A stretch of 46,177 nt of DNA from a virus: IMG/VR virus record IMGVR_UViG_3300005530_000037, positions 1 through 46,177 of that record; one strand, 5' to 3'. A program made the translations under genes and the position numbers. The first letter of the stretch is position 1; every line of letters starts with the position of its first letter. Shown one piece after another: positions 8,893 through 16,808 of the stretch. The notes below the pieces were generated by a model. The model saw only the letters and a program-made list of their open reading frames with translations. It searched no databases and had not been told where the DNA came from.

Positions 8893-10791
8893 TTAATGTA
8901 AAATATACGGTTTGCTATGAATAAACTGCGTGTACGAGAACCCAACCTCACCCCACAGGCCTCCACGATTATATAAGTGTATCGGCATATCCAATTGCAT
9001 AGCCTCAAGCATGTATAAAATTGATGTATTTGCCGCATGTATTTCGGTAGCGTTCTCAATTATCAAGCCCCAATCGAGCAGTGTATAGCCGGGTATGGGT
9101 TTCATTTCTACTACACGCAACTCTGAATTTATTTGAGGTTGTATCTTAAACTGCCCTTGCGCCCCGAATAGGCGATTAGCTAAGATGTATGGCTTGCAGC
9201 ATTTAACAACTAAATCATATAATTCAGCCTCTTTATGATAATCCCGCTCCCAAGTCAACTCCCTAAACATCTTCCAATCGTGCCCAAATAGGCGATACTT
9301 CGCATCCATGCAGTTACGCAGCGTCAAACCCATATTTTCAGAAGCAAACCGGTATGGCAACCACCGCCCATAAGGTGTTTCAACAACACGGCGAGATTCA
9401 TAGTCAATAGGTATCTGATTGCGGTCAACAAAGTTCAAATCAGGAAAGTGTTTATCCAAACAAACATATTCCGGATTGACAGGCCATAAAACCGTATTAC
9501 CCTCGGCTTGTAAGGCACGTATTAATGGAACTAACCAAAGTATATCGCCTAAACTTGCGAATTGCCCTACCACATACTTATTATTCGCCCTCTTAACTGG
9601 TTCGGTACGAATATAATTGCCGTGCTTTCCAAATTGATCTTTCAGGAATTTATCCGGCTGCCTGAATCCCTCGAAGCTGAACTTTTCAGCAACTTCTTTC
9701 GGCGCGAAACGGATGTTATAGGTTTGTTCCAAATAAGTTCGATACGTCCGGCATATTTGATGATCTTCCGGGTGAAACTCTTTGATACGCGGGTCGGTAG
9801 CCACAATTTGCATTAATCGCTGTGACCGTAACGAGAAGCCACCATTACCAACATCGTGCCCGTCATTATACCACCAGGGCGCGCCGATATAATCATACTG
9901 AAGCCAATCGTTATCCCATGCTTTCCAGTTGTTCACATAGCCGTCATGCTGAAATATGAGAACGTGTGAAGTATGGATATGCTTGTACGATTCGTACATC
10001 ATGAAGTGGGAGTATTCTTCTTTGGACTTTATGTCAGGTGATAAGAGTTGCACCTGTCCAAAGTTGATTTGCTCGGTGCACTTTGCCAGTGCCGATTGCA
10101 GGCGACCGGGCTGACTATCCACGCACATTAACGTAACATCGGGCAAATCCCAATATTTGAAGTCATCTGCAACGTCCGGGGTATCGTGGTGACCTAAAGA
10201 ACTTTCGAGGCCGATGTGCTGTACTACGGATTGTTTGAGGCAGTAGGCACCGTCACGGCAAGCCGAATGATCCCAATTGCCAACGGGCTCTTTAAGGGCC
10301 GGTTTGATATACTTCTCATAAGCCTGCCTATCCACGCAAAAGTTTATACCGCCGACAGATTGTTTTTTGTATAGCGTTTCCGTTTCTTCTATTATAGGAT
10401 GCCGTCCCATCGTCGTACAATGGAAGCCGGTCAGTAGCGTTCCTGGTATGTAGTGTTTTACCAGCTCTGTTACGGCGTTTGGTTTGATTAGGGTGTCTGA
10501 GTCGAAGTTGATGACGTGGGTGCAACCTTGCGCAAATAGCGCCTCGTAACCCGATAAGAGTGTTTTCTTGACACCTAAATTAGTATCATTTGTCCGCATC
10601 CTTATAGTTTGCCTATGCTCATTTATCCGGAAGTATTCATTAAGCATAATATTAACCGCAGCATCTGTACTTGCATCATTGATAACCATTAATATATGGT
10701 TATCCGGCAACTCCAGCCTCTCCAAAGACCATAGCGTTTCTTTTAGGTATTGCTGGCGATTGTAAACTGGGATTAGGATGCCGATTTTCAT
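8893..10791 (-). CDS. Three-domain glycosyltransferase: GT2 + DUF5672-like + GT9-like
   Basis: 632 residues. Residues 1-210 are a GT-A domain of the GT2 type: GILIPVYNRQQYLKETLWSL, VINDASTD, and FDSDTL as the metal-binding DxD. Residues about 215-395 resemble DUF5672, with HVLIFQHDGYVNNWKAWDN, YIGAPWW and GNGGFSLRS. From about 400 a GT-B-like domain begins with GQFASLGDILWLVPLIRAL, typical of ADP-heptosyltransferase/GT9 proteins, and ends with ATEIHAANTSILYMLEAMQL. One polypeptide could thus add sugars in sequence. The start overlaps the small gene before it by ATGA. Confidence 0.8.
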   Translation of the reverse strand: MKIGILIPVYNRQQYLKETLWSLERLELPDNHILMVINDASTDAAVNIMLNEYFRINEHRQTIRMRTNDTNLGVKKTLLSGYEALFAQGCTHVINFDSDTLIKPNAVTELVKHYIPGTLLTGFHCTTMGRHPIIEETETLYKKQSVGGINFCVDRQAYEKYIKPALKEPVGNWDHSACRDGAYCLKQSVVQHIGLESSLGHHDTPDVADDFKYWDLPDVTLMCVDSQPGRLQSALAKCTEQINFGQVQLLSPDIKSKEEYSHFMMYESYKHIHTSHVLIFQHDGYVNNWKAWDNDWLQYDYIGAPWWYNDGHDVGNGGFSLRSQRLMQIVATDPRIKEFHPEDHQICRTYRTYLEQTYNIRFAPKEVAEKFSFEGFRQPDKFLKDQFGKHGNYIRTEPVKRANNKYVVGQFASLGDILWLVPLIRALQAEGNTVLWPVNPEYVCLDKHFPDLNFVDRNQIPIDYESRRVVETPYGRWLPYRFASENMGLTLRNCMDAKYRLFGHDWKMFRELTWERDYHKEAELYDLVVKCCKPYILANRLFGAQGQFKIQPQINSELRVVEMKPIPGYTLLDWGLIIENATEIHAANTSILYMLEAMQLDMPIHLYNRGGLWGEVGFSYTQFIHSKPYILH

Positions 10792-10907
10792 TTGAGTTTG
10801 AACAATTTAGCTATTATAGAATACGATCTAATAATCCAATGTTTTCTTAACTTGTCGATGTCTTTCATTATTTCAGGATCAACCTTTACCCATCCTGCTA
10901 CTTTCAT
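10788..10907 (-). CDS. Micro-protein in sugar-modification block
   Basis: 39 residues, MKVAGWVKVDPEIMKDIDKL followed by a basic tail. It overlaps the preceding gene (ATGA at 10904-10907) and the following one (ATGA at 10788-10791) by four bases each, good evidence that it is translated. No family recognised. Confidence 0.55.
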   Translation of the reverse strand: MKVAGWVKVDPEIMKDIDKLRKHWIIRSYSIIAKLFKLK

Positions 10908-11545
10908 CCTTTTAGTCTTAAATGCAACCTTTTCAAACTATCAATATCCCGCACTCTATCCCGCACATCATTCGATGTCTTAGCCCTAAAATGCCAGCCG
11001 TCAAACGAGTGAAATCCATCCACATCAGCATCAATACGGTTATTACGGGCAATAGGTGTAATACGGCCTTGCAGTATCTGCCCAATCAACACATCTTCAG
11101 CGCCATGTTCATTGATAGTCAACTCACCTCGCAGCAAGTCCAAAACATCAGGCGAAAAGAATATACCAGCCCCGGAAATGTAAGGCAACGCGCCGACATT
11201 ATCAGGCCAGCCATTTAACCAGCCCGCATAACATCCGGTACGTGGTAGTGTACTGGCTTCGCGGATCAATCCGTCTTTTACAATGTACGAACATGAGTTA
11301 GTCCGAAATATAAAATCATATTCCTGGTAATCAATAGCATCCAAAGCAAGTTTGAATTTCCAGTGCATCATTTCGTATTTGTCGGAGCAGTCTACGGATA
11401 ATTCGTTACCGTGCCATCCTTTATTGCCCCCGTAGTAATACACAACGTCAACATCATTATGCGGCTGATCGGTTCGCTGCTGTAACTGCATGAACTTGTC
11501 GAAAGGCCATGTTGTGTAGGACAAAACGAGGATGAGGATTTTCAT
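10904..11545 (-). CDS. Putative glycosyltransferase, GT-A/GT31-like
   Basis: 213 residues beginning MKILILVLSYTTWPFDKF. Strand-helix order and short motifs resemble galactosyltransferase-type GT-A enzymes: a region DFIFRTNSCSYI where the metal-binding DxD would lie (here R-T-N), then PYISGAGIFFSPDVLDLL (family G-x-G-x-x-x-S), then AEDVLIGQIL (family E-D-V-x-x-G). The DxD is not preserved, so catalytic activity is uncertain. It is in the same operon as the other sugar enzymes, overlapping its neighbours by ATGA. Confidence 0.6.
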   Translation of the reverse strand: MKILILVLSYTTWPFDKFMQLQQRTDQPHNDVDVVYYYGGNKGWHGNELSVDCSDKYEMMHWKFKLALDAIDYQEYDFIFRTNSCSYIVKDGLIREASTLPRTGCYAGWLNGWPDNVGALPYISGAGIFFSPDVLDLLRGELTINEHGAEDVLIGQILQGRITPIARNNRIDADVDGFHSFDGWHFRAKTSNDVRDRVRDIDSLKRLHLRLKG

Positions 11546-11781
11546 ATCTTATCTCCGTATAAATTAAACCCCATATCGCAAAGCAGATTTAAATATTTAT
11601 AATATCGTCTGTTCGATGTTCCGTAAATATAATACCAAAATTCACAAAGCAACTTGTAGTACCACCATTTTACTGGTTTCTCAAGTGGTTTGTTTACTTT
11701 TGAAAAATGAAGTCTACTAAAGGCTATTTTTAGTTGCCAACCGGATATTAAACCACAAATAAAATCAATTAGTGTGTTCAT
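11542..11781 (-). CDS. Small aromatic-rich protein, unknown function
   Basis: 79 residues, beginning MNTLIDFICGLISGWQLKIA. It is rich in Tyr, Trp and Lys (KWWYYKLLCEFWYYIYG), with an amphipathic N-terminus that may touch a membrane. It overlaps the next gene by four bases and lies two bases after the epimerase gene. No family recognised. Confidence 0.5.
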   Translation of the reverse strand: MNTLIDFICGLISGWQLKIAFSRLHFSKVNKPLEKPVKWWYYKLLCEFWYYIYGTSNRRYYKYLNLLCDMGFNLYGDKI

Positions 11782-11783
11782 AA

Positions 11784-12491
11784 TTATATCATCCTACTTA
11801 TCCCATCCTCAAACACCAAACACCCCGTAATACCCGGCTTTGCAACGCTAACCAGCATATCTGTAGGATCTGATTTGATGTAGTTTACTTTTACCTGCTG
11901 CTCTACCGCATCACTAATCTTATTCAGTGCCTGCTCGATAGTCATACCTATTCCGGTGCCGACTTCGATGATCTTTTCGGTACTATCCAATGCATCAATA
12001 ATAGCCCGTACAACATCGTCAATATAAATAAAGTCTCGTATCTGCAAGCCGCCGGCAACGGTTAATATCTCACCTGATTTGGCGCACTCTATGGCTTTTT
12101 TGACTATGCCTTTAGAATTGTTCGGCCCGTACACGTTGAAGAAACGCAAGCCAGTTGAATTAATAGCCATGCCTAAATGTTCGGCATAACGTTTGGTATG
12201 GGCATATATGTTTGTCATTTCGGCCGCACTGGTTGATGAGGCGTAAATGACTCTATCAAATAAGTGTGATGCCATTACATTGTACGTATACAAAATATTG
12301 CTATTAAAAATACGTGGGTTAAATTCATTTGACGTAGTAGTAACGGCTGCTAAATGGATGAGGTAGTCGTAATTAACTTTAGGCAATTCATCGCGCCCAC
12401 CACAATACACATTGTACCCCAATCCAACCAACTTTGGCAGCAAATGCCTGCCAATAAATCCTTGTGACCCGGTGAGGAAGATAGTTTTCAT
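11784..12491 (-). CDS. NAD-dependent epimerase/dehydratase (extended SDR)
   Basis: 235 residues, shorter than the usual 300-330. The Rossmann motif is TGSQGFIGRHL (residues 7-17). HLAAVT and YASSTSAAE follow. The active site is Y-A-H-T-K (Y-x3-K) near residue 96, and LRFFNVYGPNN is the substrate-binding segment. IRDFIYIDDVVRAI is conserved in nucleotide-sugar epimerases. It probably makes or interconverts a nucleotide sugar used by the neighbouring glycosyltransferases. The short C-terminus may limit substrate choice. Confidence 0.85.
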   Translation of the reverse strand: MKTIFLTGSQGFIGRHLLPKLVGLGYNVYCGGRDELPKVNYDYLIHLAAVTTTSNEFNPRIFNSNILYTYNVMASHLFDRVIYASSTSAAEMTNIYAHTKRYAEHLGMAINSTGLRFFNVYGPNNSKGIVKKAIECAKSGEILTVAGGLQIRDFIYIDDVVRAIIDALDSTEKIIEVGTGIGMTIEQALNKISDAVEQQVKVNYIKSDPTDMLVSVAKPGITGCLVFEDGISRMI

Positions 12492-13123
12492 AGATTCCCT
12501 TTGATTAGGTTATAATGTTCTTGGCTACCATCATACTCTTTAGTGTCTCCAGAATATGGTATAGTTTTTGAATGGGTTATATCGGTCGCGCCTTTTTCAG
12601 ATGTTACCATTAGATGTTGTTGTTCACACTTCTCCGCCACCACCACAAAACTATGATTCCAGTCGCACCCTGATTCCCAAACCTTATGCCCTAACTTTTC
12701 AAGGTAGCCACCGATTTGTCCCGGCTGAAATTGGTGTACATGCTTTCGGTTATTTTCCGGGTGCCAATATTCCTGGTCTTTGTGAGGCAGGTATAAAAAC
12801 AGGATGCCGCCGACTTTTATTTTGGATAACCAGTAGTCTAAAACGTTATAAACATTCTCTTTGACGTGTTCCAAACAGTGTGAGCTGTGGATATAATCGA
12901 ACTGTCCTTTAGGCAATCGCATAGCATCGAAGTGCGGATCAATTGACGGCTCGATACCGATAGCGCCGGGTAGCATCCACTTCTCTTTTGAGTATCCAAT
13001 ATCCAGCCCCGTGCCAACGCAGTAATATTGCGCTAATGGGCGTATCCATAAGGATGCACCGCCTATGGTTTCGTGGATAGGGTATTGCTTGCTGTTAAAG
13101 GTTATAAATTGTAGTGGTGTCAT
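12488..13123 (-). CDS. SAM-dependent methyltransferase, class I
   Basis: 211 residues. GTGLDIGYSKEKW (about residues 36-48) is the SAM-binding motif I. PKGQFDYIHSSHCLEHVKEN is the motif IV region of small-molecule methyltransferases of the type 11 family, followed by LSKIKVGGILFLYLPH. It sits at the head of the sugar block with ATGA overlaps on both sides, so methylation of a sugar or of a glycosylated product is the likely role. Not a DNA methyltransferase: there is no D/N/S-PP-Y/F motif. Confidence 0.8.
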   Translation of the reverse strand: MTPLQFITFNSKQYPIHETIGGASLWIRPLAQYYCVGTGLDIGYSKEKWMLPGAIGIEPSIDPHFDAMRLPKGQFDYIHSSHCLEHVKENVYNVLDYWLSKIKVGGILFLYLPHKDQEYWHPENNRKHVHQFQPGQIGGYLEKLGHKVWESGCDWNHSFVVVAEKCEQQHLMVTSEKGATDITHSKTIPYSGDTKEYDGSQEHYNLIKGNL

Positions 13124-13377
13124 GCGTCGATTGTAATTTGCTTTACAATAGGTGATTTGTTTAATCGCTTTTCATCGTAATACCTTTTACACTTACCAAT
13201 CCAGTTTTCAGCGTCGGATAAACTGTCAAAAACTACTGTGAAATAATCACCACCATTGCCTTGTACAGCCTTTTCATTGACCCATATATACCAAAATAAA
13301 AATCTGTACCGCCTTTGTACAATATATTGTTGATGGCTATAGCCTTTGTAAACTTCTTTTATTCTGTATGTTTTCAT
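13120..13377 (-). CDS. Small protein, unknown function
   Basis: 85 residues, beginning MKTYRIKEVYKGYSHQQYIV. Basic and aromatic with alternating beta strands and one helix (SLSDAENWIGKCKRYYDEK). This pattern (strand-strand-strand-helix) occurs in small phage host-factor-like proteins but no family is recognised. It is the first gene of the sugar block; the 148 bases upstream show no good promoter. Confidence 0.5.
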   Translation of the reverse strand: MKTYRIKEVYKGYSHQQYIVQRRYRFLFWYIWVNEKAVQGNGGDYFTVVFDSLSDAENWIGKCKRYYDEKRLNKSPIVKQITIDA

Positions 13378-13525
13378 GATTATGAGGTTTTAAAGGTTAT
13401 GAGGTTGATGGGCATATTAATTGATAATTATTCGAATTATTTGATGGTTTAATATAAGCCAATCGTATTTTATGAATAGCTGTAATTTTCCTATAAAAAA
13501 GCATGATGTGCATTTGTTAACTATT

Positions 13526-13702
13526 CTATTTGCCACCATACTCTTTCTTTGGTTGATGCTTTTCACCCTCACGATTCTCGACGTGCTTTGTCAATACTGT
13601 ATCCACATGATTTGAGAACTTCTCGCCATCTTGTTCGGCATGTTCCTTTAGCTTATCCTGCGTGGTTTGCCGTACACGGGCGTTTAATTTTGGTTTTTGC
13701 AT
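13526..13702 (-). CDS. Ribbon-helix-helix DNA-binding protein
   Basis: Begins MQKPKLNARVRQTTQDKLKE at 13702; a TTG codon eight residues upstream is in frame but the ATG is preferred. The strand LNARV followed by two helices (TQDKLKEHAEQDG and SNHVDTVLTKHVE) fits the Arc/CopG fold, which binds operators as a dimer. It has its own perfect promoter and a leader with a terminator-like hairpin, so it is regulated separately from the capsid genes. It may control the late cluster. The C-terminus is charged and disordered. Confidence 0.65.
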   Translation of the reverse strand: MQKPKLNARVRQTTQDKLKEHAEQDGEKFSNHVDTVLTKHVENREGEKHQPKKEYGGK

Positions 13703-13713
13703 TTTACTGATTT

Positions 13714-13750
13714 TAAATAAAGGCAACCTTAGTATCGCACCTCGGTTGCC
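13714..13750 (-). promoter_or_regulatory. Terminator-like hairpin in leader of RHH gene
   Basis: The minus-strand RNA would fold GGCAACC (13750-13744) with GGTTGCC (13728-13722), loop 15 nt, followed by TTTATTT, 12 nt before the ATG. A hairpin with a U tract between promoter and start codon suggests attenuation. Upstream of it is AAGGTTTAGGTT (13765-13754). Confidence 0.45.
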
Positions 13751-13787
13751 TCTAACCTAAACCTTATCACAATTTTTGATGTGGATA

Positions 13788-13818
13788 CAAATGTAGTCAT
13801 TTGTGGGACAATTGCAAA
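13788..13818 (-). promoter_or_regulatory. Consensus Bacteroidota promoter for RHH gene
   Basis: TTTG (13818-13815), 19-bp gap, TACATTTG (13795-13788) on the minus strand: an exact match to TTTG-N19-TAnnTTTG. Predicted leader about 80 nt. It lies between the HNH terminator and the RHH gene, so it restarts transcription after that terminator. Confidence 0.7.
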
Positions 13819-13830
13819 TTATTTCAAATA

Positions 13831-13864
13831 AAAAAATCCCGCAGCCATTTAAACTACGGGATTT
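13831..13864 (-). terminator. Rho-independent terminator after HNH gene
   Basis: Minus-strand RNA: AAATCCCG (13864-13857) pairs with CGGGATTT (13841-13834), followed by a T-rich run. It lies 30 bases after the HNH stop codon. Confidence 0.75.
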
Positions 13865-13893
13865 AATCAACTATAAACCCTTACTTACTAAAG

Positions 13894-14403
13894 TTAAGCA
13901 ACTTTTTTAATATATATCTTATTACCAATTATTTTACAGATAGTTGATTCCGACGCATTAAACATTTCCATCAGCTTTTTAACGCGGACTTTTTGCTTTC
14001 GTAGTTGACGTATTTCTTCGGCCTGTTCCCATGTTAGGCAGGCAAGGTTGTTATCTGCTCCATATTTTTTTGCCTTTAGCCCGGTATCCCATGCATGTTG
14101 ATTATTTTCTGAATGTGTACACCATTCTAGGTTTTCTACTCTATTGTCAGTTTTTATACCGTTTATATGATTGACTACCCGATAATTATTTGGATTTGCA
14201 ATGAAAGCAAGTGCAACTAAACGATGTATTTTAGGTGTCGTTCTTTTATTATTTACGTATAGTTCCGCACATAAATAACCACCTGTTGTTATCCATTGGC
14301 TTAAGTCTTTCCATCCTTTACCGCTTCGATATGAGCAATAGTTACCTAAATTACTAACTTTATAACATCCAAAAGTTCCTTCAACATTACGCCAAATTTC
14401 CAT
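13894..14403 (-). CDS. HNH homing endonuclease (NUMOD4-HNH)
   Basis: 169 residues. Residues 1-50 form a NUMOD4-like DNA-binding module (EIWRNVEGTFGCYKVSNLG). The nuclease core is IHRLVALAFIANP then NHINGIKTDNRVENLEW, the H-x-N-G-x-x-x-D-N-R-x-x-N-L-E form of HNH_3 enzymes. The C-terminus (LTWEQAEEIRQLRKQ, ASESTICKIIGNK) is a helix-turn-helix-like targeting module. It is a selfish free-standing gene just downstream of the capsid gene, bounded by terminators on both sides and preceded by a structured leader. It cuts DNA lacking its insertion. Confidence 0.9.
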   Translation of the reverse strand: MEIWRNVEGTFGCYKVSNLGNYCSYRSGKGWKDLSQWITTGGYLCAELYVNNKRTTPKIHRLVALAFIANPNNYRVVNHINGIKTDNRVENLEWCTHSENNQHAWDTGLKAKKYGADNNLACLTWEQAEEIRQLRKQKVRVKKLMEMFNASESTICKIIGNKIYIKKVA

Positions 14404-14414
14404 AACATAAAAAT

Positions 14415-14489
14415 GCCTTTAACGAGTTCAGGCGTGCAGGCCATCCCCCGTTAAAGGCTAAATGTCTTTAAAGTCGTTCTGCACAACGA
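14415..14489 (-). promoter_or_regulatory. Two-hairpin leader with complementary 6-nt loops (kissing-loop candidate), before HNH gene
   Basis: In the minus-strand RNA, hairpin 1 is TCGTT-GTGCAG-AACGA (14489-14474). Hairpin 2 has a perfect 10-bp outer stem GCCTTTAACG/CGTTAAAGGC (14458-14449 with 14424-14415) and an apical hairpin GGC-CTGCAC-GCC. The two apical loops, GTGCAG and CTGCAC, are exact complements, each exactly six nt. Hairpin 2 is followed by ATTTTTAT and the HNH ATG 11 nt after the stem, so it could act as terminator or block translation. Confidence 0.6.
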
Positions 14490-14501
14490 TTTATTTACAC
14501 C

Positions 14502-14509
14502 CAAATATA
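14502..14509 (-). promoter_or_regulatory. Possible −7 box for HNH transcript
   Basis: TATATTTG on the minus strand matches TAnnTTTG and lies directly after the capsid terminator. No TTTG is present at the proper −33 distance, so it is weak evidence. The start site would be just upstream of hairpin 1 of the leader. Confidence 0.3.
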
Positions 14510-14510
14510 C

Positions 14511-14538
14511 AAAAAAAGCCGAATATTTCATCGGCTTT
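14511..14538 (-). terminator. Rho-independent terminator after major capsid gene
   Basis: Minus-strand RNA: AAAGCCGA (14538-14531) pairs with TCGGCTTT (14522-14515), loop 8 nt, followed by further T residues. It lies 26 bases after the capsid stop codon and should end the head transcript. Confidence 0.8.
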
Positions 14539-14563
14539 AGTATGTTTTTATTTTGGTTTTTAC

Positions 14564-15853
14564 TTATGAACCCGGGTTCACAAATGTGCCATATTCGAAA
14601 GCATCGTTGTAATAAATAACGTTTGCAACGCGGCCTTCCACCCTTACGGTGATCTGGTTGTTCTTCACGTTATCACCATCCTGCTCGAAAAACTCAACAA
14701 TTGGGTCCTCGCGGAATAGCAATTGAGCACCCATACTCCAGTCGCCGGTCAGGAACTTGTTAGCCGATTGTGCGGTTGATTTGTATGAAGTTGTGCCTGC
14801 CACCTCAAGACCGGTTGCTGCACCGCCGTAGCTTACCAAACCACCAGGCAGCGAATAGATACCAGCAGTTGATCCAGCCGATTGAGATAACAGCACGTTG
14901 TTATAACCGATAGGGTCAAGCAATATGCCTGTCGCAGTATGATTCAGCACCTCAAGTTGGCTGATCGAATCCACCAGCATTTCAACCGATTTGGTTTTGC
15001 CACCCGCATAGGCGATTGAGTTACCAGCTTTATAAAAGCCCTGTAATTCACCGTTTGCACCCGTGCCGTTCAGGATACCGTTATCCTCTGCATCGAGGTA
15101 TTTTTGCAGCAACCTGAAAGCCAAATTACTTTTCAGTGCAGGAATATCATCCAGCGACTTGCGAGAAATACGTATCCAGCCTGCAACAAATTCAGCTTCG
15201 GCGCTTTGCTCCTTGTAACGGATATCAAACTGTGGCTTTGCGCCGCTGTTTTCCTGCCATGTACCTATAGAGCCATCAAAACCAATTTCCTGTAAGTAGT
15301 TATACAAGGATGTGGTCATGCGGCCAGTTGCCATGATATCGCGCAAGTGAACTTTACGGGACGGGAACGGCACGATACCGGGCGCAACCTGCACGTTTGC
15401 AGCGGTCAGGTTTGTTATGCTGGACAAGCCCATATCGCCAACGGCCTTTAACTCCATACGTACCTTATTGGCATTTTTAAGTTTACCGGCTGCGAACGCT
15501 TTAATGTCGTCCATGTTTTCGTCCATAGCATCGTTAAATGCCTGGCCGAAAGACACACCCTGTTCTGCCGATTTTTTGTTAGCATCACGGAAACGGTTCA
15601 ACTCCAGTAACGCAGCTTCGTGTTCACCCAACTTGGCTTCCATAGCGGCCTTTTGGGTAAACATTTCTTCAATTTTACCTTTCAATTCCGTATTGGAATC
15701 AACAGCTGCTTTTACTTCTGTTGCGAATGCCTCTTTGACTTCCTTCGTCAGCTGCGTGGCATTCTCACCGCTTTTAACGTAGACAAGGTTAAGTTTTTCC
15801 TTAACCTGTTTCACTTCGGGACTGTCCCCCGCCTCAATTGGAAATATTTCCAT
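14564..15853 (-). CDS. Major capsid protein, HK97 fold
   Basis: 429 residues. Residues about 10-120 are a charged coiled-coil scaffold-like delta region (VKQVKEKLNLVYVKSGENAT...FTQKAAMEAKLGEHEAALLE), normally removed by the prohead protease. The body follows: RKVHLRDIMATGRMTTSLYN, ISRKSLDDIPALKSNLAFRL (family E-S-x-x-x-L-D-D... segment), a nucleotide-like GILLDPIGYNNVLLS and LTGDWSMGAQLLFREDPIVE near the end. It lies five bases after the protease gene and before a terminator. Confidence 0.92.
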   Translation of the reverse strand: MEIFPIEAGDSPEVKQVKEKLNLVYVKSGENATQLTKEVKEAFATEVKAAVDSNTELKGKIEEMFTQKAAMEAKLGEHEAALLELNRFRDANKKSAEQGVSFGQAFNDAMDENMDDIKAFAAGKLKNANKVRMELKAVGDMGLSSITNLTAANVQVAPGIVPFPSRKVHLRDIMATGRMTTSLYNYLQEIGFDGSIGTWQENSGAKPQFDIRYKEQSAEAEFVAGWIRISRKSLDDIPALKSNLAFRLLQKYLDAEDNGILNGTGANGELQGFYKAGNSIAYAGGKTKSVEMLVDSISQLEVLNHTATGILLDPIGYNNVLLSQSAGSTAGIYSLPGGLVSYGGAATGLEVAGTTSYKSTAQSANKFLTGDWSMGAQLLFREDPIVEFFEQDGDNVKNNQITVRVEGRVANVIYYNDAFEYGTFVNPGS

Positions 15854-15858
15854 TTTGT

Positions 15859-16776
15859 TTAAAATTTAAAACCTGTGAATGATTCTGTTAATTGAAATCC
15901 AAATCCATCAACGAGGCTCTTTCGGCTTGGTTCATTTGGAGTGCTTTTTTGAAACATGCATTTACATTCAGGACATTCAATATCGCCGGTAATATCTTCG
16001 TCACCATCCGGCATAAATTCAGCCTTGCATTCAGGGCATGTTAGCATAGCGGCTCCCTTGCTTTCAAGTGAAACTCTTTTGCCTAAATTATAGTATTCGG
16101 TATTTATTTGTTTTACTTCAAGTTCCAATGCCATGTACGTTTCGTCACGCATACCCGGCTCGCGCAAGGCTTTCAATAGCTTTTGCTGGCGTTGGTACAA
16201 TTCGTCAGGTGTACGGGCTGACTTCATACCCTGCATCCTTGCTTCAGGATTTGCAGCCCATGTAACAGGTGACATTTCAGCTAAATTCAATTCGTACAAC
16301 TCGCGATACCATGTCGTCCAGTCCTGCGCGTCGGGTTGAATGATTGCCGATTTAACCGTTTGAAAGCCGATAGAGTTTTCCTCTACCAGCCCCGCTATGA
16401 TTAACTTTACAGCATCTTCGGCGAACGTTGCGCCGCTGGTAACTTCGGCCTCATAGTACAATCCTTTTGAATCTTCCTGCAATACTTTAGGCTTGCACAA
16501 TACTTGCCATGTGATGTGCTGGTTAAGAACGAGTATGGTGTTTGTACCACCAGGCCCGTTTTCGGCTATTGACTTTTTGAACGCACCCGGCATGATAATA
16601 TCGTCATCCAAATCTTTATTGCCAAAAATAGCCGCGTATGCAGTCCATGTCTTTTTTGATGGATCGGCATCGGTTATTGTAGCGGGTGTAGCGAAGTACT
16701 TCTCTTCCCACATTCCTTTCGGTATCGGGATCAATCCGCTTTGTGATTTTTGATAATTGCCGGGTTGTTTATGCAT
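15859..16776 (-). CDS. HK97-type prohead protease with C-terminal zinc ribbon
   Basis: 305 residues. The protease domain (about 25-190) has the U35-family signature: AYAAIFGNKDLDDDIIMPGAF, the catalytic His in LNQHITW, and the catalytic Ser in EENSIGFQT, with LYELNLAEMSPVTWAANPEA. It cleaves the capsid delta region and itself. Residues about 240-280 carry two CPEC motifs (LTCPECKAEF and IECPECKCMF), a zinc ribbon not typical of the family, perhaps for scaffold or portal binding. Confidence 0.88.
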   Translation of the reverse strand: MHKQPGNYQKSQSGLIPIPKGMWEEKYFATPATITDADPSKKTWTAYAAIFGNKDLDDDIIMPGAFKKSIAENGPGGTNTILVLNQHITWQVLCKPKVLQEDSKGLYYEAEVTSGATFAEDAVKLIIAGLVEENSIGFQTVKSAIIQPDAQDWTTWYRELYELNLAEMSPVTWAANPEARMQGMKSARTPDELYQRQQKLLKALREPGMRDETYMALELEVKQINTEYYNLGKRVSLESKGAAMLTCPECKAEFMPDGDEDITGDIECPECKCMFQKSTPNEPSRKSLVDGFGFQLTESFTGFKF

Positions 16777-16808
16777 TTGCGTATAAATTTAGGTTATGCA
16801 ATTAGTAT

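Noticed and set aside
8682-9059. Longer version of the 8682-8891 gene
   Set aside because: The extra N-terminal 56 codons lie inside the glycosyltransferase gene in a different frame.
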